A program made the translations under genes and the position numbers. This document shows, in pieces, positions 7,277-13,841 of a stretch of DNA of 21,899 nucleotides (its first letter is position 1; each line of letters begins with the position of its first letter). The notes below the pieces were generated by a model. It did no database searches. It was not told the origin of the DNA and was given only the letters and a program-made list of their open reading frames with translations. This DNA is from RGIG8767 sp964487395 (GTDB taxonomy: Bacteria; Bacillota; Clostridia; Lachnospirales; Lachnospiraceae): positions 1 through 21,899 of the forward strand of contig CAZAQH010000035.1 in assembly GCA_964487395.1 (NCBI GenBank). The letters are read 5' to 3'.

Positions 7277-7289
7277 ATAATCACCTCTC
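7274..7289 (-). promoter_or_regulatory. ribosome site and TTG start coupling the kinase to the HTH gene
   Basis: GAGAGGTGA on the minus strand (7281-7289) is complementary to the 16S 3' end, and a TTG codon (7274-7276) follows four bases later. The TGA in this site is also the stop codon of the HTH gene. The same GAGAGGTGAT motif precedes the HTH gene's own ATG. This arrangement points to stop-start translational coupling with a weaker second start codon. Confidence 0.65.
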
Positions 7290-7829
7290 AATTCTAATCC
7301 AAAAATCGTCTTCAGCCATTCGGCCTTCCGTTTTTTCAATAATTAAAAGCGGATCATAAAAAGGAAGGTTTAATTCACCTAATACTAATTTCATTTTGTC
7401 TCGGCTTTCCGGAAAACATCTGGATTTTAAAAACTCTTCATAAAGTGCAAAATCCGGGTGTTCTTCAATTCCAAAAGCTCGAAATAAAATATTGTCTGTA
7501 AAATTTTTAATATAAACCGTCTGCTTTATTTCATCTATATCAATTATGGTGCATATTTTATCTTTATACATATAAAACATGCGTAAAGGATATACTTTTT
7601 GTGGAATCCGTATTTTTTCAATATAATCCTTATCTGTTTTCAGTAGCTCAAGTAAAAGTACAATTGGTCCATTAATTTGTGTTCTGCCTGCTTCCCATCG
7701 TTCCACAGTTGCTTTGGATGAATTCACCAATTCCGCAAACTCTTTTTGTGTCATTCCCAGTTCTTTGCGAATATTTTTTATTTGTTCTCCTGTTGTGTAT
7801 TCTGGCACAGCAAATATTTTTTTTCCCAT
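7281..7829 (-). CDS. XRE-family HTH protein with HipA N-module-like C-terminal region (antitoxin-type)
   Basis: The 182-residue protein has a Cro/C1-type helix-turn-helix at about 14-65 ('QIKNIRKELGMTQKEF', 'NSSKATVERWEAGRTQING'). A C-terminal region (about 78-182) contains 'FLKSRCFPESRDKMKL' and 'YDPLLIIEKTEGRMAED', ending in 'FWIRIER'. From memory, an R-x-x-P-x-x-R ... G-x-x-x-x-D-x-[FY]-W-I module precedes the kinase core in stand-alone HipA-like proteins. Here it is fused to the DNA-binding antitoxin, comparable to a HipB+HipS fusion in HipBST systems. The start has a strong GAGAGGTGAT site. It is first in an operon with the kinase, and its promoter carries two palindromes it probably binds. 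Function as repressor and antitoxin is inferred. Confidence 0.82.
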   Translation of the reverse strand: MGKKIFAVPEYTTGEQIKNIRKELGMTQKEFAELVNSSKATVERWEAGRTQINGPIVLLLELLKTDKDYIEKIRIPQKVYPLRMFYMYKDKICTIIDIDEIKQTVYIKNFTDNILFRAFGIEEHPDFALYEEFLKSRCFPESRDKMKLVLGELNLPFYDPLLIIEKTEGRMAEDDFWIRIER

Positions 7830-7850
7830 ATACCATCACCTCTCAAAACC

Positions 7851-7907
7851 ATTAAACCATCATTTTAATGGTTTTTCAAGTTATTTTACCCTCATTTTGA
7901 TGGTTTT
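7851..7907 (-). promoter_or_regulatory. promoter with two tandem palindromic operators of the HTH/HipA-like module
   Basis: On the minus strand the -35 TTGAAA (7874-7879) and -10 TTTAAT (7851-7856) are 17 bases apart. The plus strand shows ACCATCATTTTAATGGT at 7856-7872, filling the spacer, and a copy ACCCTCATTTTGATGGT at 7888-7904 upstream. Each continues with TTT, and 18 of 20 bases are identical. The copies are 32 bp apart, about three helical turns. A third half site, AAACCATT, lies near 7846-7853. The upstream copy covers the stop codon of the acyltransferase gene. The layout fits cooperative repression by a HipB-like dimer pair. Confidence 0.75.
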
Positions 7908-8869
7908 ATGCATTTTTTTATGATAAATGAAAACAAGAATTGAAGAATTACAGATACAAAGAGGGTGATTACAAATGCTACCAAAAAACGCAGGGATATT
8001 TTAAATGTAAAGAAATTCACTGCCCACATAAAGATAAAGGTATGAATCAGGTATAGATAAAGTGTATGTTTGCCAAGAAAAACGGTTACAACATCATACC
8101 ATCTCCATTTTGCTGCTATAAAGATAATAAAGCAAAGGAATATTAAAACCATGTAAATTTGTATTTTAATTTGTACTTCCGGGAGTTCCATTGTGTGATC
8201 AATTAAAATATCATTTTTCATAGCAAAAATACTTGCAATTCCAAAGGCTATTGCAAGGTATACGCCAAGGATATCAATTACTCTTTTACATATTTTTTCA
8301 TATAAGGCTAACAGTACACCTATTAAAAATGCATAGTTGGATATAAACCAGAAGTCCTGCTTATCTGTGGTTATTAAAAAATAATTGATTATCAAAGTTG
8401 CAGCTAATAGGAAACCGGCTCTTAGATGTTTATTTTTAAAGGCAAACCAGATAACCATAAATGCAATGTAAAAAAGAAAGAGAATGGTCATATACCAGAA
8501 ATCATCTCCGATAAGCATATCCAGCCAATCCGCCCCTGTCTGCAGGCTGTTTGACAACAGATTCCTGATAAAATCCACAATTAAATAAGGGATATAAACC
8601 GAAAAAAATCTTTTTAGAATAAAAGGCAAGCCAATTCTATTGTCCCCGGCAGATTTGGTAAGTCCATAACCGGAAAACAAAAGAAAAACTGCAACTCCAT
8701 ATGGACCTAGTCCTGCAAGAAAATGACGAAATGTTTCAGCGCCTCCTTCTAATGTATAAAACCAGGACCACCACTCCGCATAGTGCGAAAGCATTACCAT
8801 TAAAATAGCAATACCTCGAAATGATAAACTCGCTTTTTTGGAAAAAATAGAATCTGCTGTTTGATTCAT
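7892..8869 (-). CDS. acyltransferase 3 family membrane protein
   Basis: This 325-residue integral membrane protein has about ten spans. It starts with the family signature 'SLSFRGIAILMVMLSHY' (about 14-30), which contains the conserved Arg and the catalytic-type His. 'GVAVFLLFSGYGL' (about 58-70) and a C-terminal 'LYLYLIHTFIFM' are also typical. Members (OafA/WecH-like) move acetyl, succinyl or other acyl groups onto sugars, polysaccharides or lipids at the membrane. The acceptor is not readable here, as no cell-wall or capsule cluster adjoins it. The ATG follows GGGGGAT. Its stop codon lies within the distal operator of the downstream HTH gene, so readthrough into that module is possible. 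No terminator is seen between them. Confidence 0.9.
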   Translation of the reverse strand: MNQTADSIFSKKASLSFRGIAILMVMLSHYAEWWSWFYTLEGGAETFRHFLAGLGPYGVAVFLLFSGYGLTKSAGDNRIGLPFILKRFFSVYIPYLIVDFIRNLLSNSLQTGADWLDMLIGDDFWYMTILFLFYIAFMVIWFAFKNKHLRAGFLLAATLIINYFLITTDKQDFWFISNYAFLIGVLLALYEKICKRVIDILGVYLAIAFGIASIFAMKNDILIDHTMELPEVQIKIQIYMVLIFLCFIIFIAAKWRWYDVVTVFLGKHTLYLYLIHTFIFMWAVNFFTFKISLRFLVAFVITLFVSVILQFLFSFIIKKCIKPSK

Positions 8870-8933
8870 GTAAAATCCCCCTATCAGCCGATTGACTTTA
8901 TTGCACTTACTTATTACAAAATAAAGAATCTTA

Positions 8934-10181
8934 TTAAACCTGTGTATTCACACCGTTGACATTGACGTGTTCATTTTCCTCCATAGGGATAATCAGATAT
9001 TTCTGGTCCCCTATAATCTGGGATTTGATTTGGTCAGCCTTTTCCGGTTTTACGCGTAACACAACATCATAGGTCTTAACGTCATTTTTAAATTCTTCTT
9101 CATCACCAAGCAGCTGTTTTTGTTCTATAATCTGACTGCGCAGCTGTGTCACTTCTTTTACAAGTTCCTGTTCATGCTTTATTTTTTCATTATCCTGAAT
9201 TGCTTTTGCATCAATCAGGTTCTTAACCGGCGGTAGTTCCTCACCAAATTCTTCCTTGCAGGTCTGTTCAATTACATTTGCAATTTCTTTTTTGACACCG
9301 CTTTCTTCTAATACCTGTGCAACCGTTTCAGCAGTAAGAATCATCGGATTTTCTTCATTATCCTCATCTTCCTCATCAAGTCGGTTATTAAGACTATCCT
9401 GTATATTTAATAAAATCGTATCGCTCTCTTCTTCGTCCGGTCCTAATGCATGCTTTACAATAGCATGGAATGTCTGTTTCTGTTCTGTGGCTGTAAGTCT
9501 TGCTCCACAACCTAACACTCCTTCGATAAATTCTGCATGAGAGTCTTTTGCATCACGAATAAAATAATCGGTCTTGTGAATGTCTGCACTGCGGTCTAAG
9601 AATGCGGGGAATAAGAATCCCACATCCGGAGTACCTACCACCCAGTCACGAATACGCGCACCAATTCTGTTCTCATCCTGACGATAGCCAAGCCCAGGCT
9701 TAGATAATGCAACCGGACAAATTGCACAGAGCAGGTAATCGTATACTTCTTCTGATTCGTCCAGTTTAATATTGTCGTTGGTTCGGCTCATAATATCGTA
9801 TGTATCGTGGAAAATAAGAATCAGATAATTGCCTACATATTGGTAATGCTCAATGATTAAATCATAAAGTCTCTCCAATAAATCTGCATTGGAAAGATTG
9901 CTTTCTCGCAGCGCCATGAAAAACTGTTGTCTTCCACCGACTACTTCCTCTTCTAATGGAAAATCAAGTTCCAAAAGGTTATTTCCTACGGTACCGGAAA
10001 GTGTCTTTTTTGCAATATCTAAATATTTATAAAATTCCTCATCATCCAGATTTAAGAAGGTTTCATTTAATTCCACTACTTTATTCTTATTAGCGTCAAC
10101 GTAACAGCCACACATTTTTGTAATGGTGCAGGTCTCCTTCTTTAGTCTTCTTTTCAATTCCATCATATCTGTTCTTTTCAT
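8934..10181 (-). CDS. DUF4317 domain-containing protein
   Basis: This protein of about 415 residues matches the Clostridial DUF4317 family from its first residues. Typical parts are 'ELKRRLKKETCTITKMCGCYVD', 'KTLSGTVGNNLLELDFP', 'CPVALSKPGLGYRQDENRI', 'RDWVVGTPDVGFLFPAF' (each quoted separately) and an acidic linker 'LDEEDEDNEEN'. A coiled-coil segment (about 'KHEQELVKEVTQLRSQ') lies near the end. No membrane span, signal peptide or catalytic motif is apparent. The function of the family is unknown. The open frame reaches 10229, but the extended part lies next to the promoter; ATG 10181 follows a modest GGA site and matches the usual family start. The alternative ATG is 10190. Confidence 0.88.
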   Translation of the reverse strand: MKRTDMMELKRRLKKETCTITKMCGCYVDANKNKVVELNETFLNLDDEEFYKYLDIAKKTLSGTVGNNLLELDFPLEEEVVGGRQQFFMALRESNLSNADLLERLYDLIIEHYQYVGNYLILIFHDTYDIMSRTNDNIKLDESEEVYDYLLCAICPVALSKPGLGYRQDENRIGARIRDWVVGTPDVGFLFPAFLDRSADIHKTDYFIRDAKDSHAEFIEGVLGCGARLTATEQKQTFHAIVKHALGPDEEESDTILLNIQDSLNNRLDEEDEDNEENPMILTAETVAQVLEESGVKKEIANVIEQTCKEEFGEELPPVKNLIDAKAIQDNEKIKHEQELVKEVTQLRSQIIEQKQLLGDEEEFKNDVKTYDVVLRVKPEKADQIKSQIIGDQKYLIIPMEENEHVNVNGVNTQV

Positions 10182-10217
10182 TTTAATCATTCCGTTTCTT
10201 ATGAATTTTGTGTTTTT

Positions 10218-10246
10218 ATCATACCACATTTTACATTCAGAATGAA
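10218..10246 (-). promoter_or_regulatory. promoter candidate for the DUF4317 gene
   Basis: The minus strand shows an extended -10, TGGTATGAT (TATGAT at 10218-10223), 17 bases from a poor -35 TTCATT (10241-10246). It diverges from the GntR promoter 30 bases away. Confidence 0.45.
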
Positions 10247-10273
10247 CTTGTAAATTAGTAGGAATTTCTTTTA

Positions 10274-10336
10274 TTGACAGAAAGCTGTTTGTGGAATATA
10301 TTAAGTGTATTAATAGTATTAGTACACTTAATATAT
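10274..10336 (+). promoter_or_regulatory. GntR operon promoter with a 14-bp-arm palindromic operator
   Basis: A consensus -35 TTGACA (10274-10279) and -10 TATATT (10297-10302) are 17 bases apart. A perfect inverted repeat, ATATATTAAGTGTA (10296-10309) and TACACTTAATATAT (10323-10336), with 13 bases between the arms, covers the -10 box and the expected transcript start. The spacer continues the symmetry with few mismatches (TTAATA...TATTAG). It is the likely autorepression site of the GntR protein encoded 30 bases downstream. The sequence is seen; the binding protein is inferred. Confidence 0.78.
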
Positions 10337-10365
10337 GCGAATATGAAAGAAAGGCTGGTCAAATT

Positions 10366-10740
10366 ATGATTCAAATTGATTATCAGGATAAGCGTCCCTT
10401 GTATGAACAGATTATCGAGAAGTTTCAGAACTTAATTGTCCGCGGAATCCTGACCGGAGACAGTAAATTACCTTCTGTACGGAATCTGGCAATTGACCTT
10501 TCCATTAATCCCAACACGATACAGCGTGCCTATCAGGAGCTGGAGCGAATGGGCTTTATCTATACGGTAAAGGGACGTGGCAACTTTGTTTCCTCTGACA
10601 CAAGTTGGAAGCGCAACGAAAAAGAAAATAATATAAAGGAATTAAATACCATTCTCGTTAAGTTAAAAGAACTTGGTATAACACAAAAAGAAATTGCTGA
10701 TTTAGTAAAAGACATATACAGCAAGGAGGGGCAGCAATGA
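10366..10740 (+). CDS. GntR family transcriptional regulator (YtrA-type)
   Basis: This is a short GntR repressor of 124 residues. It has an N-terminal winged helix ('PLYEQIIEKFQNLIVRGIL', 'LPSVRNLAIDLSINPNTIQ', 'AYQELERMGFIYTVKGRGNF', about 11-75) and only a small C-terminal helical region (about 85-124). The lack of a large effector domain is typical of the YtrA subfamily, which controls ABC transporter operons. The open frame runs back to 10291, but that part lies within the -10 box and operator, so ATG 10366 is chosen, with AAAGG upstream. Its TGA overlaps the ATG of the ABC ATPase (ATGA), so the genes are translationally coupled. The inducer is unknown; in relatives, cell-wall antibiotics or peptides induce. 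Confidence 0.92.
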   Translation: MIQIDYQDKRPLYEQIIEKFQNLIVRGILTGDSKLPSVRNLAIDLSINPNTIQRAYQELERMGFIYTVKGRGNFVSSDTSWKRNEKENNIKELNTILVKLKELGITQKEIADLVKDIYSKEGQQ

Positions 10741-11639
10741 TAGAAGTAACTGGAATATGTAAAAAATACGAAGACATAATGGCACTGAATAATGTCACAG
10801 TAAATATTCAGGAAGGCAGCATATTTGGTCTTGTCGGAACAAATGGCGCCGGAAAAAGTACATTACTGCGTATGTTGTGTGGCATTTTAAAACCGGAAGA
10901 AGGAAAAATTTTAGTAGACGGTGAAAACGTATTTGAAAACGAATCCGCAAAGAGAAAGATTTTCTATATCTCGGATGATTCCTTCTTTTTCCCGAATGCA
11001 ACCGCACATGATATGAAGAAATTTTATGAAGGCATTTATGAAAACTTTGACAATGACCGTTATTTTGTCCTGTTATCAAAATTCGGATTAGACGGAAATC
11101 GCAGAATCTCTACTTTTTCTAAAGGTATGAAAAAACAATTATCCATGATTTATGGTGTATGTGCAAAGACAAATTATTTACTTTGTGATGAGACCTTTGA
11201 CGGATTAGACCCTGTTATGCGCCAAGCAGTAAAACGAATCTTTGTAGCAGAACTGGAAGATAGAAACATGACTCCTATTATCGCATCTCACAACTTAAGA
11301 GAACTTGAAGATATTTGCGATCATGTAGGGCTGTTACATCAAGGTGGTATTTTATTATCCAAGGATCTTGAAGATATGAAGACGACGATTCATAAGGTTC
11401 AATGCGTATTTTCTGATATTACCTCTAAGCATTCCTTCTTAAAAATGGTTGATGCGGTTCATACCGAGGAACGTGGTTCCTTATATACCATTACTATCCG
11501 TGGTGAGCGAAAATGCATTGAAGAAAAATTAGCAAAGGTAAATACCGTCTTTTCTGAGATTATACCTTTGTCCCTGGAAGAAATATTTATTAGTGAAACG
11601 GAGGCAGCCGGCTATGACATCAAAAACATTATTTCGTAA
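10737..11639 (+). CDS. ABC transporter ATP-binding protein
   Basis: This 300-residue cytoplasmic ATPase powers the permease encoded next. Walker A is GTNGAGKST (34-42), the signature is the variant FSKGMKKQ (127-134) in place of LSGGQ, Walker B is YLLCDE (Asp151, catalytic Glu152) followed by the D-loop, and the switch is His185 in 'IIASHN'. The usual Q-loop Gln is replaced by an 'ISDD' stretch near 78-81, a variant met in YtrB-like ATPases. About 210-300 form a C-terminal accessory region. It begins inside the stop codon of the GntR gene and overlaps the permease start by 26 bases, so the three genes are tightly coupled. Substrate unknown; export of or resistance to peptides is a guess from relatives. 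Confidence 0.93.
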   Translation: MIEVTGICKKYEDIMALNNVTVNIQEGSIFGLVGTNGAGKSTLLRMLCGILKPEEGKILVDGENVFENESAKRKIFYISDDSFFFPNATAHDMKKFYEGIYENFDNDRYFVLLSKFGLDGNRRISTFSKGMKKQLSMIYGVCAKTNYLLCDETFDGLDPVMRQAVKRIFVAELEDRNMTPIIASHNLRELEDICDHVGLLHQGGILLSKDLEDMKTTIHKVQCVFSDITSKHSFLKMVDAVHTEERGSLYTITIRGERKCIEEKLAKVNTVFSEIIPLSLEEIFISETEAAGYDIKNIIS

Positions 11640-13767
11640 TTTATTAAAAGATGACCTGAAGAAAAAAAGAGGGCTCTTTATCGTAGCTTTGATTGTATTT
11701 ATTTTTGTAAATCCAATTTCCACATTAATGTATGGAGAACGGCTTTTATCATCATCCAATATTACTTCTATGGCTGAACTGAAAGATTTTTTCATTTCAC
11801 ATATTTCCTTTGCATACTGGGGCAATAGTATACTGCCCGTTATGCTGGCTGTAATTTTATCTGTTTTTGAATTTATGTATTTATTTTCCAAGAAAAAAAC
11901 GGATTTGTATCACAGTCTTCCCGTGAAAAGAAAAACTTTGTTTTTCAGTCATTACATCAATGGCTTATTGATGTTTGTAACCATTATGGCAGTGTCGATC
12001 CTGCTTAATGTTATTTCTCTTGGTATCAAAGGTTTTTCAGGTGGTGAAATTTGGCTTACTGCAGGCTTGGCTTTCTTGTATGCAGTTATCTATTTTATAC
12101 TGTTTTATAATCTTTGCATTGTTGCTGTTATGTTAGCCGGAAATTTCTGGATCAGCATTTGTGCAATTGGAACCTTTATCTTTTATATACCATTAGTGAT
12201 AGAGATTATAAACGGCTATTTTTCCAGTTATATGTCAACTTACTACATGACATACAGTAGTCTTTATTCTCCTCCTGTTTTGCTTTCCGTTATATCTCCT
12301 GCCCTTTCTCTTTTCAATGTGCAAGGTTCAGAAGATTATAAATTGGTTTTATTAATTGCAGCAGTACTTTTGTCAATTGTCTTTTTGGCACTTGCTATAT
12401 GGCTGTACCAAAAACGTCCTTCCGAATGCAGTGGACGTGCGTTGAGTTTTCCAAAGATAGAAGCTTTTGTACGATTTATAATTATAATTCCCGTATCCTT
12501 ACTTGGCGGTTATTATGTACTTTCGCTTTTCTCAGGTCTTTCTCCACTTTGGTTCTGGTTTGCCTTTTTATCAGCAGGCATCCTTTGCCATTGTTTATTG
12601 GAAATTTTATTGCATTTAGATTTTAAATCTATATTCCGTCATAAATTGCAACTTGTTTTTTCTATTGCAGTTGCTGCTTTGATTGCAATATGTTTTCAGT
12701 ATGACTGGATGGGTTATGATACCTATCTTCCGGATGCCGATAAGGTTGAATATGCTGCCGTAAGTCTTAAAAATATAGACACCAATATGAATGGATTTGA
12801 ATTCAAAATAACTGAATCCGGACCAGACCTTATATATACTGATAAAAATGAATATCGTTTAAAAAATATGAAGCTCACCAATTTAGATGATGTTATAGCA
12901 CTTTCTCAAATTGGTATTACTCAATCTGATGAACTGTATACAGACCGTTATCAAACATCAGCAAATCGTGTTATTTTTAAAGGTTCTTATAATACAGCCA
13001 GCATGAGTGAGGATGCTCCCATTGCCGAATTTTCCGTTCGCTATCATTTAAAATCCGGTAAAGATGTATATCGTAATTATATGGCTAATATGGACGACTG
13101 CGTAGATGCAATTGCTCCGATTTATGATAATCCGGAATATAAAAACTGGTCTTTCCAAGCGGATGAAATATATAAAAGCGGATATGTTAAACAGATGGAA
13201 GGATTTAATGCATGGGATGATAAAATTATGTCTGTCAGTGGAAGTGACATGGATAAATTTTTCGAAGCATATCTGGCTGATTTAAATGAGTTATCGATTC
13301 ATGCACTTCAAACAGAAATACCGATTGTTCGACTGTCTGCAGTTTATGAGGAAGCAAAATTAAATAATTATTATGCTACTTTTGATGGTTATTATATCTA
13401 TCCTTCCTTCAGTCGTACAATAAATGTAATGAAGGAACTTGGTATAGAAGAAAGTTCCTGGGATAATACCATTGATTCTGAAAAGATAGTAAGCATTACT
13501 TCCACTGGATATTTTGATGATTACAGCAAGGTATCGAATGTCACCTATATGGCAGAGAATCCAGCGGATAAAGCAAAGATAATAGAGCTTGGCCAGATCT
13601 TAAAAATAGATTCTTTGCTTAGTAACTATGAGTTGTATCCAACGGAATCCCAGTATTCCTTTGAAATTCAATATATTTTGGAAAATGGTATCAGAATAAA
13701 CACCTATGCTTCTATACCAAAAGGACGACTTCCTGATTTTGTAATTGAAGATTTAAATAAACAATAA
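11614..13767 (+). CDS. ABC transporter permease with large C-terminal extracytoplasmic region
   Basis: The protein is about 717 residues. The first ~360 contain roughly ten membrane spans; the first begins in 'GLFIVALIVFIFVNPIS', and the charged loop 'FSKKKTDLYHSLPVKRKTL' is typical of ABC-2-like permeases of the YtrC/bacitracin-export type. After the last span (near 'FSIAVAALIAICF') about 360 mostly polar residues follow, probably outside the membrane, with many Tyr and Asp and no recognised catalytic motif. DUF6449-type tails are known on similar permeases; I suggest this only weakly. The open frame starts at a GTG (11593), but ACGGAGG lies nine bases before ATG 11614, the better start. It overlaps the ATPase gene end and is followed by a bidirectional terminator. 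Confidence 0.87.
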   Translation: MTSKTLFRNLLKDDLKKKRGLFIVALIVFIFVNPISTLMYGERLLSSSNITSMAELKDFFISHISFAYWGNSILPVMLAVILSVFEFMYLFSKKKTDLYHSLPVKRKTLFFSHYINGLLMFVTIMAVSILLNVISLGIKGFSGGEIWLTAGLAFLYAVIYFILFYNLCIVAVMLAGNFWISICAIGTFIFYIPLVIEIINGYFSSYMSTYYMTYSSLYSPPVLLSVISPALSLFNVQGSEDYKLVLLIAAVLLSIVFLALAIWLYQKRPSECSGRALSFPKIEAFVRFIIIIPVSLLGGYYVLSLFSGLSPLWFWFAFLSAGILCHCLLEILLHLDFKSIFRHKLQLVFSIAVAALIAICFQYDWMGYDTYLPDADKVEYAAVSLKNIDTNMNGFEFKITESGPDLIYTDKNEYRLKNMKLTNLDDVIALSQIGITQSDELYTDRYQTSANRVIFKGSYNTASMSEDAPIAEFSVRYHLKSGKDVYRNYMANMDDCVDAIAPIYDNPEYKNWSFQADEIYKSGYVKQMEGFNAWDDKIMSVSGSDMDKFFEAYLADLNELSIHALQTEIPIVRLSAVYEEAKLNNYYATFDGYYIYPSFSRTINVMKELGIEESSWDNTIDSEKIVSITSTGYFDDYSKVSNVTYMAENPADKAKIIELGQILKIDSLLSNYELYPTESQYSFEIQYILENGIRINTYASIPKGRLPDFVIEDLNKQ

Positions 13768-13779
13768 TCTATTGGATTT

Positions 13780-13816
13780 AAAAAGACGTGATTTCGAGTT
13801 GAAATCACGTCTTTTC
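13780..13816. terminator. bidirectional terminator between the permease and GH3 genes
   Basis: A perfect 14-bp stem, AAAGACGTGATTTC / GAAATCACGTCTTT, has a 5-base loop. T-rich sequence follows on the plus strand (CTTTTC) and on the minus strand (CTTTTT). It lies between two convergent genes and can serve both. Confidence 0.88.
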
Positions 13817-13841
13817 TTTATTTTGTGTATATACTTAAACT

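Noticed and set aside
10291..10365. Upstream start of the GntR gene
   Set aside because: This part covers the -10 box, transcript start and palindromic operator, so it cannot be translated from that promoter.
11593..11613. GTG start of the permease at 11593
   Set aside because: GGAGG lies downstream of it (within 11593-11613) and is ideally placed for ATG 11614.
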